A stretch of DNA of 37,802 bases, from contig JAZSGT010000032.1 of the NCBI GenBank assembly GCA_045532865.1, forward strand, positions 1 to 37,802, in the 5' to 3' direction. Below the pieces are notes generated by a model that saw only the letters and a program-made list of their open reading frames with translations, searched no databases and was not told the DNA's origin. This stretch comes from RGIG4140 sp045532865 (lineage in GTDB: Bacteria > Pseudomonadota > Alphaproteobacteria > CAAHEQ01 > UBA3637). The translations under genes were made by a program, and so were the position numbers. Shown in pieces: positions 1 through 8,696 of this stretch. Numbering within the stretch: position 1 is the first letter of the stretch; the number at the start of each line of letters is the position of its first letter.

Positions 1-69
1 AGAATAGAAGAAGAACTAGGAGAAGTTGCAGAATATAATGGAATAGATGTATTCTTCAATTTAAAATAA
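1..69 (+). CDS. C-terminal end of an unidentified gene cut by the window edge
   Basis: Frame 1 is open from the first base to a TAA at 67-69 and encodes 22 residues ending DVFFNLK. The other two forward frames close early within this stretch. The alternating hydrophobic and acidic residues could be a last beta strand, but this is too short to assign. It lies upstream of the autotransporter on the same strand, separated by about 165 bases of AT-rich DNA. The function is unknown, and it is only a likely coding tail because a 22-codon open frame can occur by chance. Confidence 0.35.
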   Translation, partial: RIEEELGEVAEYNGIDVFFNLK

Positions 70-155
70 TATAATAATATGTACAGGTTATTTAAGTTGA
101 ATACGTATAAGGATTTTTTTTTGATTCAATAGATAAAAAAAATTAAAAAAAGCGC

Positions 156-184
156 TTGCAATTTATTTTATCTTTTCATAATAC
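156..184 (+). promoter_or_regulatory. possible promoter of the autotransporter gene
   Basis: TTGCAA at 156-161 is followed 17 bases later by TAATAC (179-184), or 15 bases later by the better -10 match CATAAT (177-182). Both are imperfect, and the AT-rich leader offers other weak choices. A 12-base palindrome follows at 195-206. The placement is a guess from position and partial consensus. Confidence 0.25.
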
Positions 185-223
185 TAAAAGTATAAAAGTA
201 TACTTTATGATAAATATGCATGT

Positions 224-229
224 AGGAGG
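224..229 (+). promoter_or_regulatory. ribosome binding site AGGAGG of the autotransporter
   Basis: A full AGGAGG lies 6 bases before the ATG at 236, the strongest Shine-Dalgarno match in the window. It fixes the start codon and suggests high translation. Confidence 0.85.
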
Positions 230-235
230 CTATTT

Positions 236-3200
236 ATGGGGGATAATCGTTCTAACGTTTGTTTAGGATTGAGTGGGGTTGTCGTACGGTTTGCATTTGC
301 CAGCCTTTTATTAAGTTCCGTGTGTTTTCCATTAACGGTTCTTGCTGAGGATGATGACAGATTAACATTGATTAATGATGGTACAGAATTAAGAAATGCT
401 CTTTTGCAAGGGACTATGACCATTGAGTTGAAAGGATCTGAAGGGGCTGAAAAGGGCTTTACTGTTCCAAACCCTGGGCAAGAGTTTATTCTTAAACGTC
501 CTACATTTGAGGAATATATTAATGATTATTTAGGAACAGCAGAAAGTTATCCTTATGTAGGGGTTCATGAAAATTGGTTATCAACTGATAAATATAACTT
601 AACATTTATGGGTAATGTATCTTTCCAAGATGCTTATTATACACAAAAAATACAATCTGGTAGCAATGCAGACTGGATTACCGATTTTACCGGTTCTGTT
701 ATTCATAACAATGGGGATATGGTTTTTTCTGGGACGAATATTTCATTTGTTGGAAATGAAACGTATGCAAAGATTGATGGGATTGGTGATTTTCCGGGCA
801 AAGCTGGTGCCGATTTGATGGCAAGGGGTACTTTTTATAATGAAAAGTATATGGCAACTGAAAAAGATACAGCACTTCTTTTTAAAAATAACCTTGTTAC
901 AACAGGCTCTCGTGGGATAAAAGATAATGTTATTCATTATTATACAACAAATGGGTTAGGCGCAGGGTTGCATAATGCTGGAACGGCTGATATTAAAGGA
1001 GATGCCTCTTTTGTCGGTAACGTTTTGGACCATTTTTATGGTGAAGAAACAGTTTATTCAGAAAACCACGGTGCCGGTCTTTATAATGCAGGAGATATCA
1101 CTTTTTATAAGACAGCTCTTTTCCAAGGTAATATTGCTCAAAATGCTTATAACAACCGTGGGGGTGGTCTTTACAACCAAGGGAAAGATTATTCGAATAC
1201 TGGAGAGGGTGAAACAGCTGAAATTAAAAATCCAACTATTCACTTTAAAGGGGATGTGGTCTTTAATCAGAATGAAACAATTTCCAACGGTTTCTTTGCC
1301 TATGGGGCAGGGGCCCACAATATGAAGGGTAAACTTATCTTTGATGGAACAACTGTTTTTTCAGGGAATAAAACAACTCTTTTAAATGTAGATAATGGTA
1401 CGGTTGCAGCTGGTGCTGGGCTTTATTCTTTAGGTGAGTACTCTGTTGTTGATTTTAACAATGCTGTGAGATTTACTGGTAACCAAATTGTTAGTAAGTC
1501 AATGCAATCTTCAGGGAACGGTGCTGGTGTATATTTGTCAGATGGTCAAATTACTTTCAATAAGTTGGCCTCTTTTACGGGAAATACGATCACAGCTAAT
1601 AGAGGTTTTTCATACGCTGAAGGGGGCGCGCTTCAAACGTTAGGGGCCACTGCAAAGATTACTTTTAATGGAGATGCCTCTTTTGTTGATAATAAGATTA
1701 TTGGCTCAACATTCGCTGTTGGTGGTGCGATTGTGAACTATGCAACAATTCAGTTTAATGCTTCTAGAGATGGTAGTCAGATTTTGTTTAGAGGTAACGA
1801 AGCGCGCAACTTGATTGCTGAAAATACATATACCTCTGAAGAGTTAAATCGCCATAATATTTCTTTTATTCAAGCAAGGGGTGGTGCGCTTTATAACGCT
1901 GAAGGGAACACCACTTTTGGTGCAGGTACAACTGTTACTTTTGAAGCTAACAAAGCATTGAGTGAAAATGCTAAGGGTTATGGTGGCGCTGTTTATAATG
2001 ATGTTTTTGCCAACGACACAGGGCGTGTGAACTTTAATGGTAATGTGTATTTTAAAAATAACGAAGCAACCACTGGTGGTGGCGCTATTTTTAATAAAGG
2101 CATCATGGAATTAGGGGGCGAAGCCTATTTTGAAGGAAATAGAGCTGCATTAGGGGGTGCCATTTATAATGATGCAGGTGCCCAAATGACCATTTCGGGC
2201 TCCAAAGTTTCCTTTAGAAACAATGAAGCTGATTTAGGTAGCAATATCTACAACCTTGGAACTGTCACAATTCAAGGTGTAATGGATACAATGGCTATTA
2301 ATTATGAGCCATATACAGATATTCCATATCCAGCAGGGGCTCATACACTTTTGGATCAGTCAGGAGATATTTACAATGCTGGGCTTTTGAATATCAACAA
2401 CAGTATGTTGCAATTAACAGGTATTAATACGAGGCAGACAACCGACAAGACAATTGGAACCATTTCTATCAATGATTCAATTGTTGATTTGGGATTAAAC
2501 ACAATTTATACAGATGTGTTTAATGTTAACCAAAATTCAAAAGTTATTACTCACGTTGGTGATAACTCTAATGGTAAAGTTGTTGCAGGCAGCAACATCA
2601 ACATTTCAGGGCAAGGGACACAATTGCAAGTTATTGTTGATGTGGATGAACTTCAAAAAGGGGAATCAAAAGAATATCAAATCTTTAAAGTTGAGGCAGA
2701 TGCCAACACCCCATCCACAACAGGGGGTGAAGCAACAAGCACAATACAGGGGGGATTTGCAGGCATTGCTGAAAACCATTTGTACAATATCACTGAAAAA
2801 GCAGGGGAAAAAGGTGTTTACATTATTGAAAGAGGTAATTCTTCAGCGACAAATCAAGGAAATGGTGCGGGTATTGTTGCTAAACCTGTGAATCCTTATT
2901 GCCCATCGGGTGATTGTGAAAATTACAACAAATCTGCTTCAGATGCTTGGCTAGATGGTGGAGTCATTGAAGAAAATGATGATGCTCAATTTATTCGAAC
3001 ACAATTGCATGGTTTGGCTCAAGTTCAAGGCTTTAATTCTCAAGAATATCAAGATGCTATCAATGCTATTACACCTGATACTTCAAGTTTAATTACAGCG
3101 CATGCCAATGAAGTGACACGTCAAATTTCAAATGCAATAGCTAAGCGTTTTTATTCTTCAGTTGAACGCTCACATTATGTTTATAACGGAAAGATACATT

Positions 3201-4024
3201 ACAAGGCTCCACGTCATACATCAAATGTTTGGGTAGAGGGTATCTATGGGCAATCAGAGTATTCTGGAAAGAATAAATGGGATATGGATACCATGGGTAT
3301 TGCAGCTGGTATTGAAGCGAAATTAACAAAAACTTTAAAAGTCGGTGCAATGATTGCTTATACAACAGGTGATGGTAGCACTTCTAACCGTGATACTGAA
3401 ATTGAAACCACAGCCGGTGCCGTTTATGCTGAATACAGTCCAAGCCGTTTTTATGCCAATGCATTTGCGTTGTACGGCTCCTCAAAGGTTAAAGAAGAAC
3501 GTTCTGTGTTCTCGCGTAAGGTTGAATCAGAATTTGACGTTAATATAGTTGCCGCACAAGCAATTGCTGGTTACAAGCTTGGTCCTGTTGTTTTTGGCAA
3601 TTGGGTCAGTGGTGTGATTTCACCAGAAGCTGGGTTTAGATATGTCTATGCTAAACAAAAAGAATATACAGATACATTGGGTCAAACTATTGAAGGAACA
3701 GATAGCCATACTTTAACTGGTATTTTGGGGGCAAAATACACACTTGGGTACAGATTATCGCCTTCTATGTGGATGTATCCAGAGCTCAGAGCTGCTTTAA
3801 CATATGACTTCATCACGCCAACAATGGATACAAACGTTGTTCTATTAAATGGCGCTAGTTACACCTATGAAACGGAAGAAATGGACCGTTTTGGTGTTGA
3901 AATCGGTGTTAAAATGGGTCTTGAAATTGATAAACGCACCGAAATTGGTTTAGAATATGAAGGTCTCTTTAAAGGAGATTACACAAACCACACGGGTGTT
4001 GCCAATGTGAAGTACCATTTCTAA
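236..4024 (+). CDS. autotransporter (type Va) adhesin-like protein with Pmp-like repeats
   Basis: This is a 1262-residue secreted surface protein. Residues 1-37 are a signal peptide, with a hydrophobic core and cleavage predicted after VLA and before EDDD. Residues about 240-675 are a beta-helix-like passenger built on recurring GAGLYN, GGGLYN, GGAIYN and FxGN or FxxN motifs. A linker (about 860-990) holds the cysteine pair C889 and C894 and a segment ITPDTSSLITAHANEV typical of the region before autotransporter barrels. Residues about 996-1262, starting SNVWVEG, fit the 12-strand autotransporter beta-domain and end in the usual terminal phenylalanine (KYHF). The barrel would insert in the outer membrane and export the passenger. 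The motifs resemble the GGA(I/L/V) and FxxN repeats of chlamydial polymorphic membrane proteins. The passenger's ligand cannot be inferred. It is a single-gene unit with its own terminator. Confidence 0.93.
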   Translation: MGDNRSNVCLGLSGVVVRFAFASLLLSSVCFPLTVLAEDDDRLTLINDGTELRNALLQGTMTIELKGSEGAEKGFTVPNPGQEFILKRPTFEEYINDYLGTAESYPYVGVHENWLSTDKYNLTFMGNVSFQDAYYTQKIQSGSNADWITDFTGSVIHNNGDMVFSGTNISFVGNETYAKIDGIGDFPGKAGADLMARGTFYNEKYMATEKDTALLFKNNLVTTGSRGIKDNVIHYYTTNGLGAGLHNAGTADIKGDASFVGNVLDHFYGEETVYSENHGAGLYNAGDITFYKTALFQGNIAQNAYNNRGGGLYNQGKDYSNTGEGETAEIKNPTIHFKGDVVFNQNETISNGFFAYGAGAHNMKGKLIFDGTTVFSGNKTTLLNVDNGTVAAGAGLYSLGEYSVVDFNNAVRFTGNQIVSKSMQSSGNGAGVYLSDGQITFNKLASFTGNTITANRGFSYAEGGALQTLGATAKITFNGDASFVDNKIIGSTFAVGGAIVNYATIQFNASRDGSQILFRGNEARNLIAENTYTSEELNRHNISFIQARGGALYNAEGNTTFGAGTTVTFEANKALSENAKGYGGAVYNDVFANDTGRVNFNGNVYFKNNEATTGGGAIFNKGIMELGGEAYFEGNRAALGGAIYNDAGAQMTISGSKVSFRNNEADLGSNIYNLGTVTIQGVMDTMAINYEPYTDIPYPAGAHTLLDQSGDIYNAGLLNINNSMLQLTGINTRQTTDKTIGTISINDSIVDLGLNTIYTDVFNVNQNSKVITHVGDNSNGKVVAGSNINISGQGTQLQVIVDVDELQKGESKEYQIFKVEADANTPSTTGGEATSTIQGGFAGIAENHLYNITEKAGEKGVYIIERGNSSATNQGNGAGIVAKPVNPYCPSGDCENYNKSASDAWLDGGVIEENDDAQFIRTQLHGLAQVQGFNSQEYQDAINAITPDTSSLITAHANEVTRQISNAIAKRFYSSVERSHYVYNGKIHYKAPRHTSNVWVEGIYGQSEYSGKNKWDMDTMGIAAGIEAKLTKTLKVGAMIAYTTGDGSTSNRDTEIETTAGAVYAEYSPSRFYANAFALYGSSKVKEERSVFSRKVESEFDVNIVAAQAIAGYKLGPVVFGNWVSGVISPEAGFRYVYAKQKEYTDTLGQTIEGTDSHTLTGILGAKYTLGYRLSPSMWMYPELRAALTYDFITPTMDTNVVLLNGASYTYETEEMDRFGVEIGVKMGLEIDKRTEIGLEYEGLFKGDYTNHTGVANVKYHF
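959..2261 (+). repeat. GGA-type and FxGN amino-acid repeats in the autotransporter passenger
   Basis: About a dozen degenerate copies of G(G/A)G(L/A)xN or GGA(I/L/V)xN alternate with FxGN motifs (FVGN, FQGN, FSGN, FTGN, FEGN). The first is GAGLHN at residue 242, a late one is GGAIYN at 640-645, and a variant SNIYN follows. Spacing is irregular, about 25-55 residues. This is the pattern of a right-handed beta-helix with Pmp-like motifs. The DNA copies have diverged, so the repeats are old and are not a slippage tract. Confidence 0.75.
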
Positions 4025-4040
4025 TCAATAAGTGGGGGAT

Positions 4041-4077
4041 AAAAAGAGCTGACAAATAAGTGTTGGCTCTTTTTTTT
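4041..4077 (+). terminator. Rho-independent terminator after the autotransporter
   Basis: A 14-bp stem (AAAAAGAGCTGACA at 4041-4054 with TGTTGGCTCTTTTT at 4061-4074, two G-U pairs) encloses the loop AATAAG and runs into a T-tract ending at 4077. It begins 17 bases after the stop codon. Confidence 0.85.
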
Positions 4078-4126
4078 ATTAAAAAATGACTTTTAAAAAG
4101 AGGGGCTATTCCATTAAAAAAAAGAC

Positions 4127-4155
4127 TTGTTTTTTTAATCAATTTCGTGTAAAAC
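4127..4155 (+). promoter_or_regulatory. possible promoter of the mreB operon
   Basis: TTGTTT at 4127-4132 and TAAAAC at 4150-4155 are separated by exactly 17 bases, about 40 bases before the mreB start and just after a terminator. Each hexamer is only a partial match, but position and spacing fit. Confidence 0.35.
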
Positions 4156-4197
4156 AGTTAAAAAAGAAATAAATTATCAAGAAAGGCGCTGATTATT

Positions 4198-5253
4198 ATG
4201 TTTAAATTAGAACGGATTAAAAGTATTTTAAAACACTTTTCCTGCGATATGGCAATTGACCTTGGAACGGCTAATACCTTGGTTTATGTGCATGGTAAAG
4301 GGCTTGTTTTGAATGAGCCATCAGTGGTGGCAATTGCTGAACACAGGGGCAAAAAGCAAGTCATTGCTGTTGGCAACGAAGCCAAACAAATGTTAGGGCG
4401 TACCCCTGGGCAAATTCAAGCCATTCGTCCTTTGAGAGATGGGGTGATTGCTGATTTTGATGTGGCTGATGAAATGATTAAGCGTTTTATTCAAAAAGCA
4501 TTGGGGCATAAGTCATTGGCGCGTCCTATGATTGTGATTTGTGTGCCATCAGGTTCAACAGCAGTTGAACGTCGTGCTATTCAAGACGCAGCTGACAATT
4601 CAAGAGCCAGAAAAGTCTTTTTAATTGAAGAACCAATGGCTGCAGCTATTGGTGCTGGGTTGCCAGTGAATGAACCTTTTGGCTCAATGGTTGTTGATAT
4701 TGGTGGGGGCACAACAGAGGTTGCTGTTATTTCTTTAGGGGGTATTGTTTATGCTCGTTCTATTCGTGTCGGCGGGGATAAAATGGATGAATCCATTATT
4801 TCTTACATTCGTAGAAATCATAGCTTGCTCATTGGTGAAGCCTCAGCTGAGAGGATTAAAAAAGCAATCGCTGCTGCTTCTATTCCAACAGAAGGAGAGG
4901 GAATGACCATCCCTGTCAAAGGACGTGATTTAAGAAATGGCGTTCCAAAAGAAATTGTTGTAACTGAACGTCAAATTGCCGAAGCATTGGCAGAACCTGT
5001 GGCTCAAATTGTTGAAGCTGTTAAAGTTGCTTTAGAACATATTGACCCAGAATTGGCAGCTGATATTGTGGATAGAGGGATTATGCTCACCGGAGGTGGT
5101 GCCTTACTTAGACGCTTAGATTCTGTTTTAAGAGCAGCGACAGGGTTGCCTGTTTCAGTGGCTGAAAATGCCCTTCAATGTGTGGCGTTAGGTTCTGGTA
5201 TTGCTGTTGAAAAAATTGGCAAGTTTGAAAATATTTTAACCAGTATGTATTAA
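4198..5253 (+). CDS. mreB: rod shape-determining protein MreB
   Basis: A 351-residue bacterial actin homologue that forms membrane-associated filaments and positions the elongasome for lateral peptidoglycan synthesis. The N-terminal nucleotide-binding loop DLGTANTLVYV begins near residue 21. The second phosphate loop DIGGGTTEVAV and the C-terminal GGGALL adenosine motif are intact, and the length is normal for the family. The short amphipathic leader MFKLERIKSILKHF could serve as a membrane anchor. It is the first gene of the operon mreB-mreC-mreD-mrdA-rodA. A weak GAAAGG lies 11 bases before the ATG. The start agrees with alphaproteobacterial homologues as remembered. Confidence 0.97.
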   Translation: MFKLERIKSILKHFSCDMAIDLGTANTLVYVHGKGLVLNEPSVVAIAEHRGKKQVIAVGNEAKQMLGRTPGQIQAIRPLRDGVIADFDVADEMIKRFIQKALGHKSLARPMIVICVPSGSTAVERRAIQDAADNSRARKVFLIEEPMAAAIGAGLPVNEPFGSMVVDIGGGTTEVAVISLGGIVYARSIRVGGDKMDESIISYIRRNHSLLIGEASAERIKKAIAAASIPTEGEGMTIPVKGRDLRNGVPKEIVVTERQIAEALAEPVAQIVEAVKVALEHIDPELAADIVDRGIMLTGGGALLRRLDSVLRAATGLPVSVAENALQCVALGSGIAVEKIGKFENILTSMY

Positions 5254-5312
5254 CAATTTGTGCTTTTGAGCGAACAAGTTTAAAGGCACTTTAATTTGAA
5301 GAAGAGACCTCT

Positions 5313-6179
5313 ATGGCAAGCAATAAGTTTTTTCGACTGCAACGCATTAAACAGCAGCTCAAACGTTTTGTTGCCTTGCCAATGGCGTTTATTTCATTGG
5401 TGTTGTTTGTCTATTTAAGTTATACATCTCATCCGTTGATTTATGAAGCAAGGCGTGCGATTTATGATTCATTTATGCCTGTGATGCATATAGTTTCTTC
5501 CCCATTTGAAACGGCGATTCATCAAGTTTCCTTTATTAAAAATTATGTGAATGTGTATGATGAAAATGAGCGTCTCAGGGCTGAAAATGAGCGTTTAAAA
5601 GGCTGGCAACACACAGCTTATAAATTAGCGTTGGAACAAAAAGAATTGTTGGCTATTTTAAATTATAAGCCCATTTTTGAAGCGCAGACAAAATTGGTGC
5701 GCATTTTAGGGGAATATAACTCTCCTTTTTCACATTCCATTGTGTTGGAAGGAGGTTCTCAAACAGGGATTTATAAAGGGGACGTCTTAATGCGTCATAA
5801 TGCTTTATTTGGGCGTGTGATTGAGGTGAATTTAAAAACCTCCAGAGCGCTCAAATTGACCGACTATTATTCAAGAATCCCAGTCTTTGTGGGTGAGGGA
5901 AAAACCCCAGCTATTTTGGTGGGGGATAACACAAAGATGCCTTTTTTAACGGCACTTCCAGAGGAGCATTTTATCAAAGAGGGGGATAAGGTGATAACTT
6001 CTGGTGTGGCTGGTGTCTATCCAGAAGGATTGATGATTGGGCATGTGAAGATTCAAGAGGGGGTTTTTCAAGTTTCTTTGATGGAAACATCTCGGAATAA
6101 CAGCTTTGTTCAAGTGGTTCATTTTGATTTGGGGGGATTGATTGAAACACCCTTAAAACAGGTAAAAGAGGAACGCTGA
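5313..6179 (+). CDS. mreC: rod shape-determining protein MreC
   Basis: A 288-residue bitopic inner-membrane protein that links MreB filaments to the periplasmic PBP2-RodA synthase. One membrane segment lies at about residues 21-38. A coiled coil rich in ENERLRAENERLK follows at about 80-115, then the beta-rich MreC domain (ILGEYNSPFSHSIVLEGG onward). The length is normal. It sits 59 bases after mreB with the purine-rich GAAGAAGAG before its ATG. Its TGA overlaps the ATG of mreD by one base (TGATG), so the two are likely translationally coupled. Confidence 0.95.
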   Translation: MASNKFFRLQRIKQQLKRFVALPMAFISLVLFVYLSYTSHPLIYEARRAIYDSFMPVMHIVSSPFETAIHQVSFIKNYVNVYDENERLRAENERLKGWQHTAYKLALEQKELLAILNYKPIFEAQTKLVRILGEYNSPFSHSIVLEGGSQTGIYKGDVLMRHNALFGRVIEVNLKTSRALKLTDYYSRIPVFVGEGKTPAILVGDNTKMPFLTALPEEHFIKEGDKVITSGVAGVYPEGLMIGHVKIQEGVFQVSLMETSRNNSFVQVVHFDLGGLIETPLKQVKEER

Positions 6180-6682
6180 TGCAAAAGGTTTTGGCTCAAA
6201 AATATGTGGCTTTGCTCACGCCTTTTTTGGTGTTGATGCTTTTTTCCTTTTTAGAAAGTGCCTTTTTATTTCAATTTGGGTTATCTTATCCACTTGTTTC
6301 TCTTTTATTTTGTTTTGTTTTTTATTTCAGCATTTTTAACCCTCAAAAATTGAATTTGGTTTTTGTGTTTTTATTGGGGATTGCTTCTGATTTTTTTATG
6401 GCCTATCCATTGGGATTTCAATCATTTGCATTGTTAATGGGGGCCTTTTTAGCTGGGTTTAACAGACGCATGATTATGCATTTATCTTTTCAAAAACAAT
6501 GGGCTGTTTTTTTAGTAACATTGTTGGGTGTTTTGGTGCTTAACTTGTTGTTGTTACGTGTTTTTTTGGATAGGACAATTCCTTTTTCAAGTTTTTTAAG
6601 AGGTTTTATATTCGTGGGCGTCATGTATCCTTTTTGCGCTGCTTTATCAGCTTTTATTAATCAAAAAACAGGGGTGGTGTGA
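6179..6682 (+). CDS. mreD: rod shape-determining protein MreD
   Basis: A 167-residue, very hydrophobic integral membrane protein with about five membrane segments and a conserved FLLGIASDFFMAYPLGFQSF stretch near residues 62-81, the MreD signature region. It is the membrane partner of MreC in the elongasome. The start codon overlaps the mreC stop, and the stop at 6680-6682 directly abuts the ATG of mrdA. The reading is firm from both sequence and position. Confidence 0.93.
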   Translation: MQKVLAQKYVALLTPFLVLMLFSFLESAFLFQFGLSYPLVSLLFCFVFYFSIFNPQKLNLVFVFLLGIASDFFMAYPLGFQSFALLMGAFLAGFNRRMIMHLSFQKQWAVFLVTLLGVLVLNLLLLRVFLDRTIPFSSFLRGFIFVGVMYPFCAALSAFINQKTGVV

Positions 6683-8695
6683 ATGAGTGCCCCTTGGAAG
6701 TATGAAAAAGATCGTGTTTTTTCAAAACGCATTTTGGTGTTGCTGGGTTTTTTTCTTTTATTGATTGCTATTTTAATTTCAAGAGTATTTTATTTGCAAA
6801 TTTTGCAAGGGGAGAGATACAAGTTTTTAGCAGATAAAAATCGCACATCTATTCGATTAACCATGCCCAGCAGGGGTAATATTTTTGATAGAAACGGCGT
6901 CAGATTGGCTGAAAATAAAAAAACATTCCAAGCAATTTTAATTAAAGATGAAGCGCAAAATGTTGATTTAGTGATTGAAAATTTTTCAAAAATTATTCCT
7001 TTGGAAGAAGATGAAATCACACGCATTCAAAAGGATTTGAAAAAAAAGAGAGCTTATATGCCTGTGTTGATTAAAGACGGCCTTTCTTTTTCTGATATTG
7101 CTAAATTGCATTTGAATGCGCCGGATTTAATAGGGCTTCAAATTGAGGAAGAGTTGACAAGATTTTATCCCTTTAAAGAACAAAATGCCCATTTAATCGG
7201 TTATGTTTCTTTATTAAACGAAAGGGATTTAGAAAATAATCCAGATAGTCCTTTGGCTGATTTGCCAGGGTACAGAATTGGAAGGACAGGCGTTGAACAT
7301 TCCTTTGAATCTGTTTTAAAAGGCTCACCTGGGATGCGCAAACGTGAAGTGAATGCTTATGGTCATTTGGTTAGGGTGTTGGAAGAAAAAGATGCTGAAA
7401 AAGGTGAAAACTTAAATCTAACCATTGATTCAAGGTTGCAAAAAGTGGCATTAGAAGCATTGAATGGGGAGGCAGCGAGTGCTATTGTGATGGATGTGAA
7501 CACAGGGGCTATTTTGGCGTTGGTTTCTTCTCCTTCGTTTGACAGCAACATTTTCACAATGCCAGTTTCCACAAAGGTTTGGAAGAGCTTGATTAACAAT
7601 GAACGGCGCCCTTTGCAAAATAAAGCATTGACAGGGACTTATTCTCCAGGGTCAATTTTTAAATTGGTGGTAAGTTTGGCTGCTTTGGAAGAAAAGGCCA
7701 CTTATCAGCAAAAGAAAATTTATTGTAATGGCAAGCATACGGTGGGGAATCATGATTTCCACTGTTGGAAACGAGGGGGCCATGGTTTTGTGAATTTAGA
7801 AGAAGCCTTGATGCATTCTTGTGATGTCTATTTTTATCAAATTGCCGAGCAGATTGGGGCTGAAAAAATTCTTGCTATGGCAAGGCGCTTTGGGTTGGGG
7901 TCAGCTCTTGATATTGGAATTAAAGGCGAAAAAGAGGGGCTCGTTCCTTCGAGTGCGTGGAAAAAGAGCCGTTTTAAAGATGAGTGGCGCACAGGTGATA
8001 CGATTAACTTAAGCATTGGGCAAGGGTTTATCACAACAACACCGTTGCAACTTGTTTATTTAATCAGTCAAATTGCAAATGGAGGCTATAAGGTTAAACC
8101 TCATATTATTCAAGGGCAAGAACTTTTAAATCCCCCTTCTTTAAATCTCAATGCATGGCATTTAAGATTGGTTAAATCTGGGATGAATATGGTTGTGAAC
8201 AATGAAAAGGGGACAGCTTATCGGTCAAGATTTGTACAAAAAGGGGAACGTATGGCTGGGAAAACAGCAAGTACACAAGTGCGCCGTATTAGCAAAAAAG
8301 AACGTGAAAAAGGTGTGATTTCGCAAGATAAACTGCCTTGGAAATACCGAGATCATGCTATTTTTGGCGCTTATGCTCCTTTGGATAAGCCTCGTTTAGC
8401 CGTTGTTGTAATGGTGGAACATGGAGGAGGGGGTGCTTCGGCTGCGGCCCCTGTTGCAAGCCAGATTTTAAAAGAGGCTTTAAGACTTTTCCCAGCTGAA
8501 AAAAAAGAGGAAAAAGAATCTGACATTCCTTTAAAAATAGAGCCAAGGCAAAGTCAGAACCCTAAAAACGCCCAACCGACCTCTCTTGCGCCTCAGCCAA
8601 TGCCCCTTTTGCTCAAAAGTGAACAAAACACCCAAGAGAGCTTGGTAAAGAAGAAAAGCGAAAATCAAACCCCTAACAAGTTAGAAAGGATTTAA
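6683..8695 (+). CDS. mrdA: penicillin-binding protein 2 (elongation transpeptidase)
   Basis: A 670-residue class B penicillin-binding protein that cross-links peptidoglycan during elongation together with RodA. A membrane anchor lies at about residues 16-36, the PBP dimerisation domain at about 62-230, and the transpeptidase domain at about 265-600. The catalytic SxxK is S324-I-F-K327 after PG, and the second motif is S379-C-D381. The third box, normally KTG or KSG, reads K527-T-A-S-T, so its glycine is replaced by alanine. The C-terminal 65 or so residues are a low-complexity P/Q/K-rich tail in the periplasm. The start abuts the mreD stop and is preceded by GGGGTGGTG. Confidence 0.95.
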   Translation: MSAPWKYEKDRVFSKRILVLLGFFLLLIAILISRVFYLQILQGERYKFLADKNRTSIRLTMPSRGNIFDRNGVRLAENKKTFQAILIKDEAQNVDLVIENFSKIIPLEEDEITRIQKDLKKKRAYMPVLIKDGLSFSDIAKLHLNAPDLIGLQIEEELTRFYPFKEQNAHLIGYVSLLNERDLENNPDSPLADLPGYRIGRTGVEHSFESVLKGSPGMRKREVNAYGHLVRVLEEKDAEKGENLNLTIDSRLQKVALEALNGEAASAIVMDVNTGAILALVSSPSFDSNIFTMPVSTKVWKSLINNERRPLQNKALTGTYSPGSIFKLVVSLAALEEKATYQQKKIYCNGKHTVGNHDFHCWKRGGHGFVNLEEALMHSCDVYFYQIAEQIGAEKILAMARRFGLGSALDIGIKGEKEGLVPSSAWKKSRFKDEWRTGDTINLSIGQGFITTTPLQLVYLISQIANGGYKVKPHIIQGQELLNPPSLNLNAWHLRLVKSGMNMVVNNEKGTAYRSRFVQKGERMAGKTASTQVRRISKKEREKGVISQDKLPWKYRDHAIFGAYAPLDKPRLAVVVMVEHGGGGASAAAPVASQILKEALRLFPAEKKEEKESDIPLKIEPRQSQNPKNAQPTSLAPQPMPLLLKSEQNTQESLVKKKSENQTPNKLERI

Positions 8696-8696
8696 A

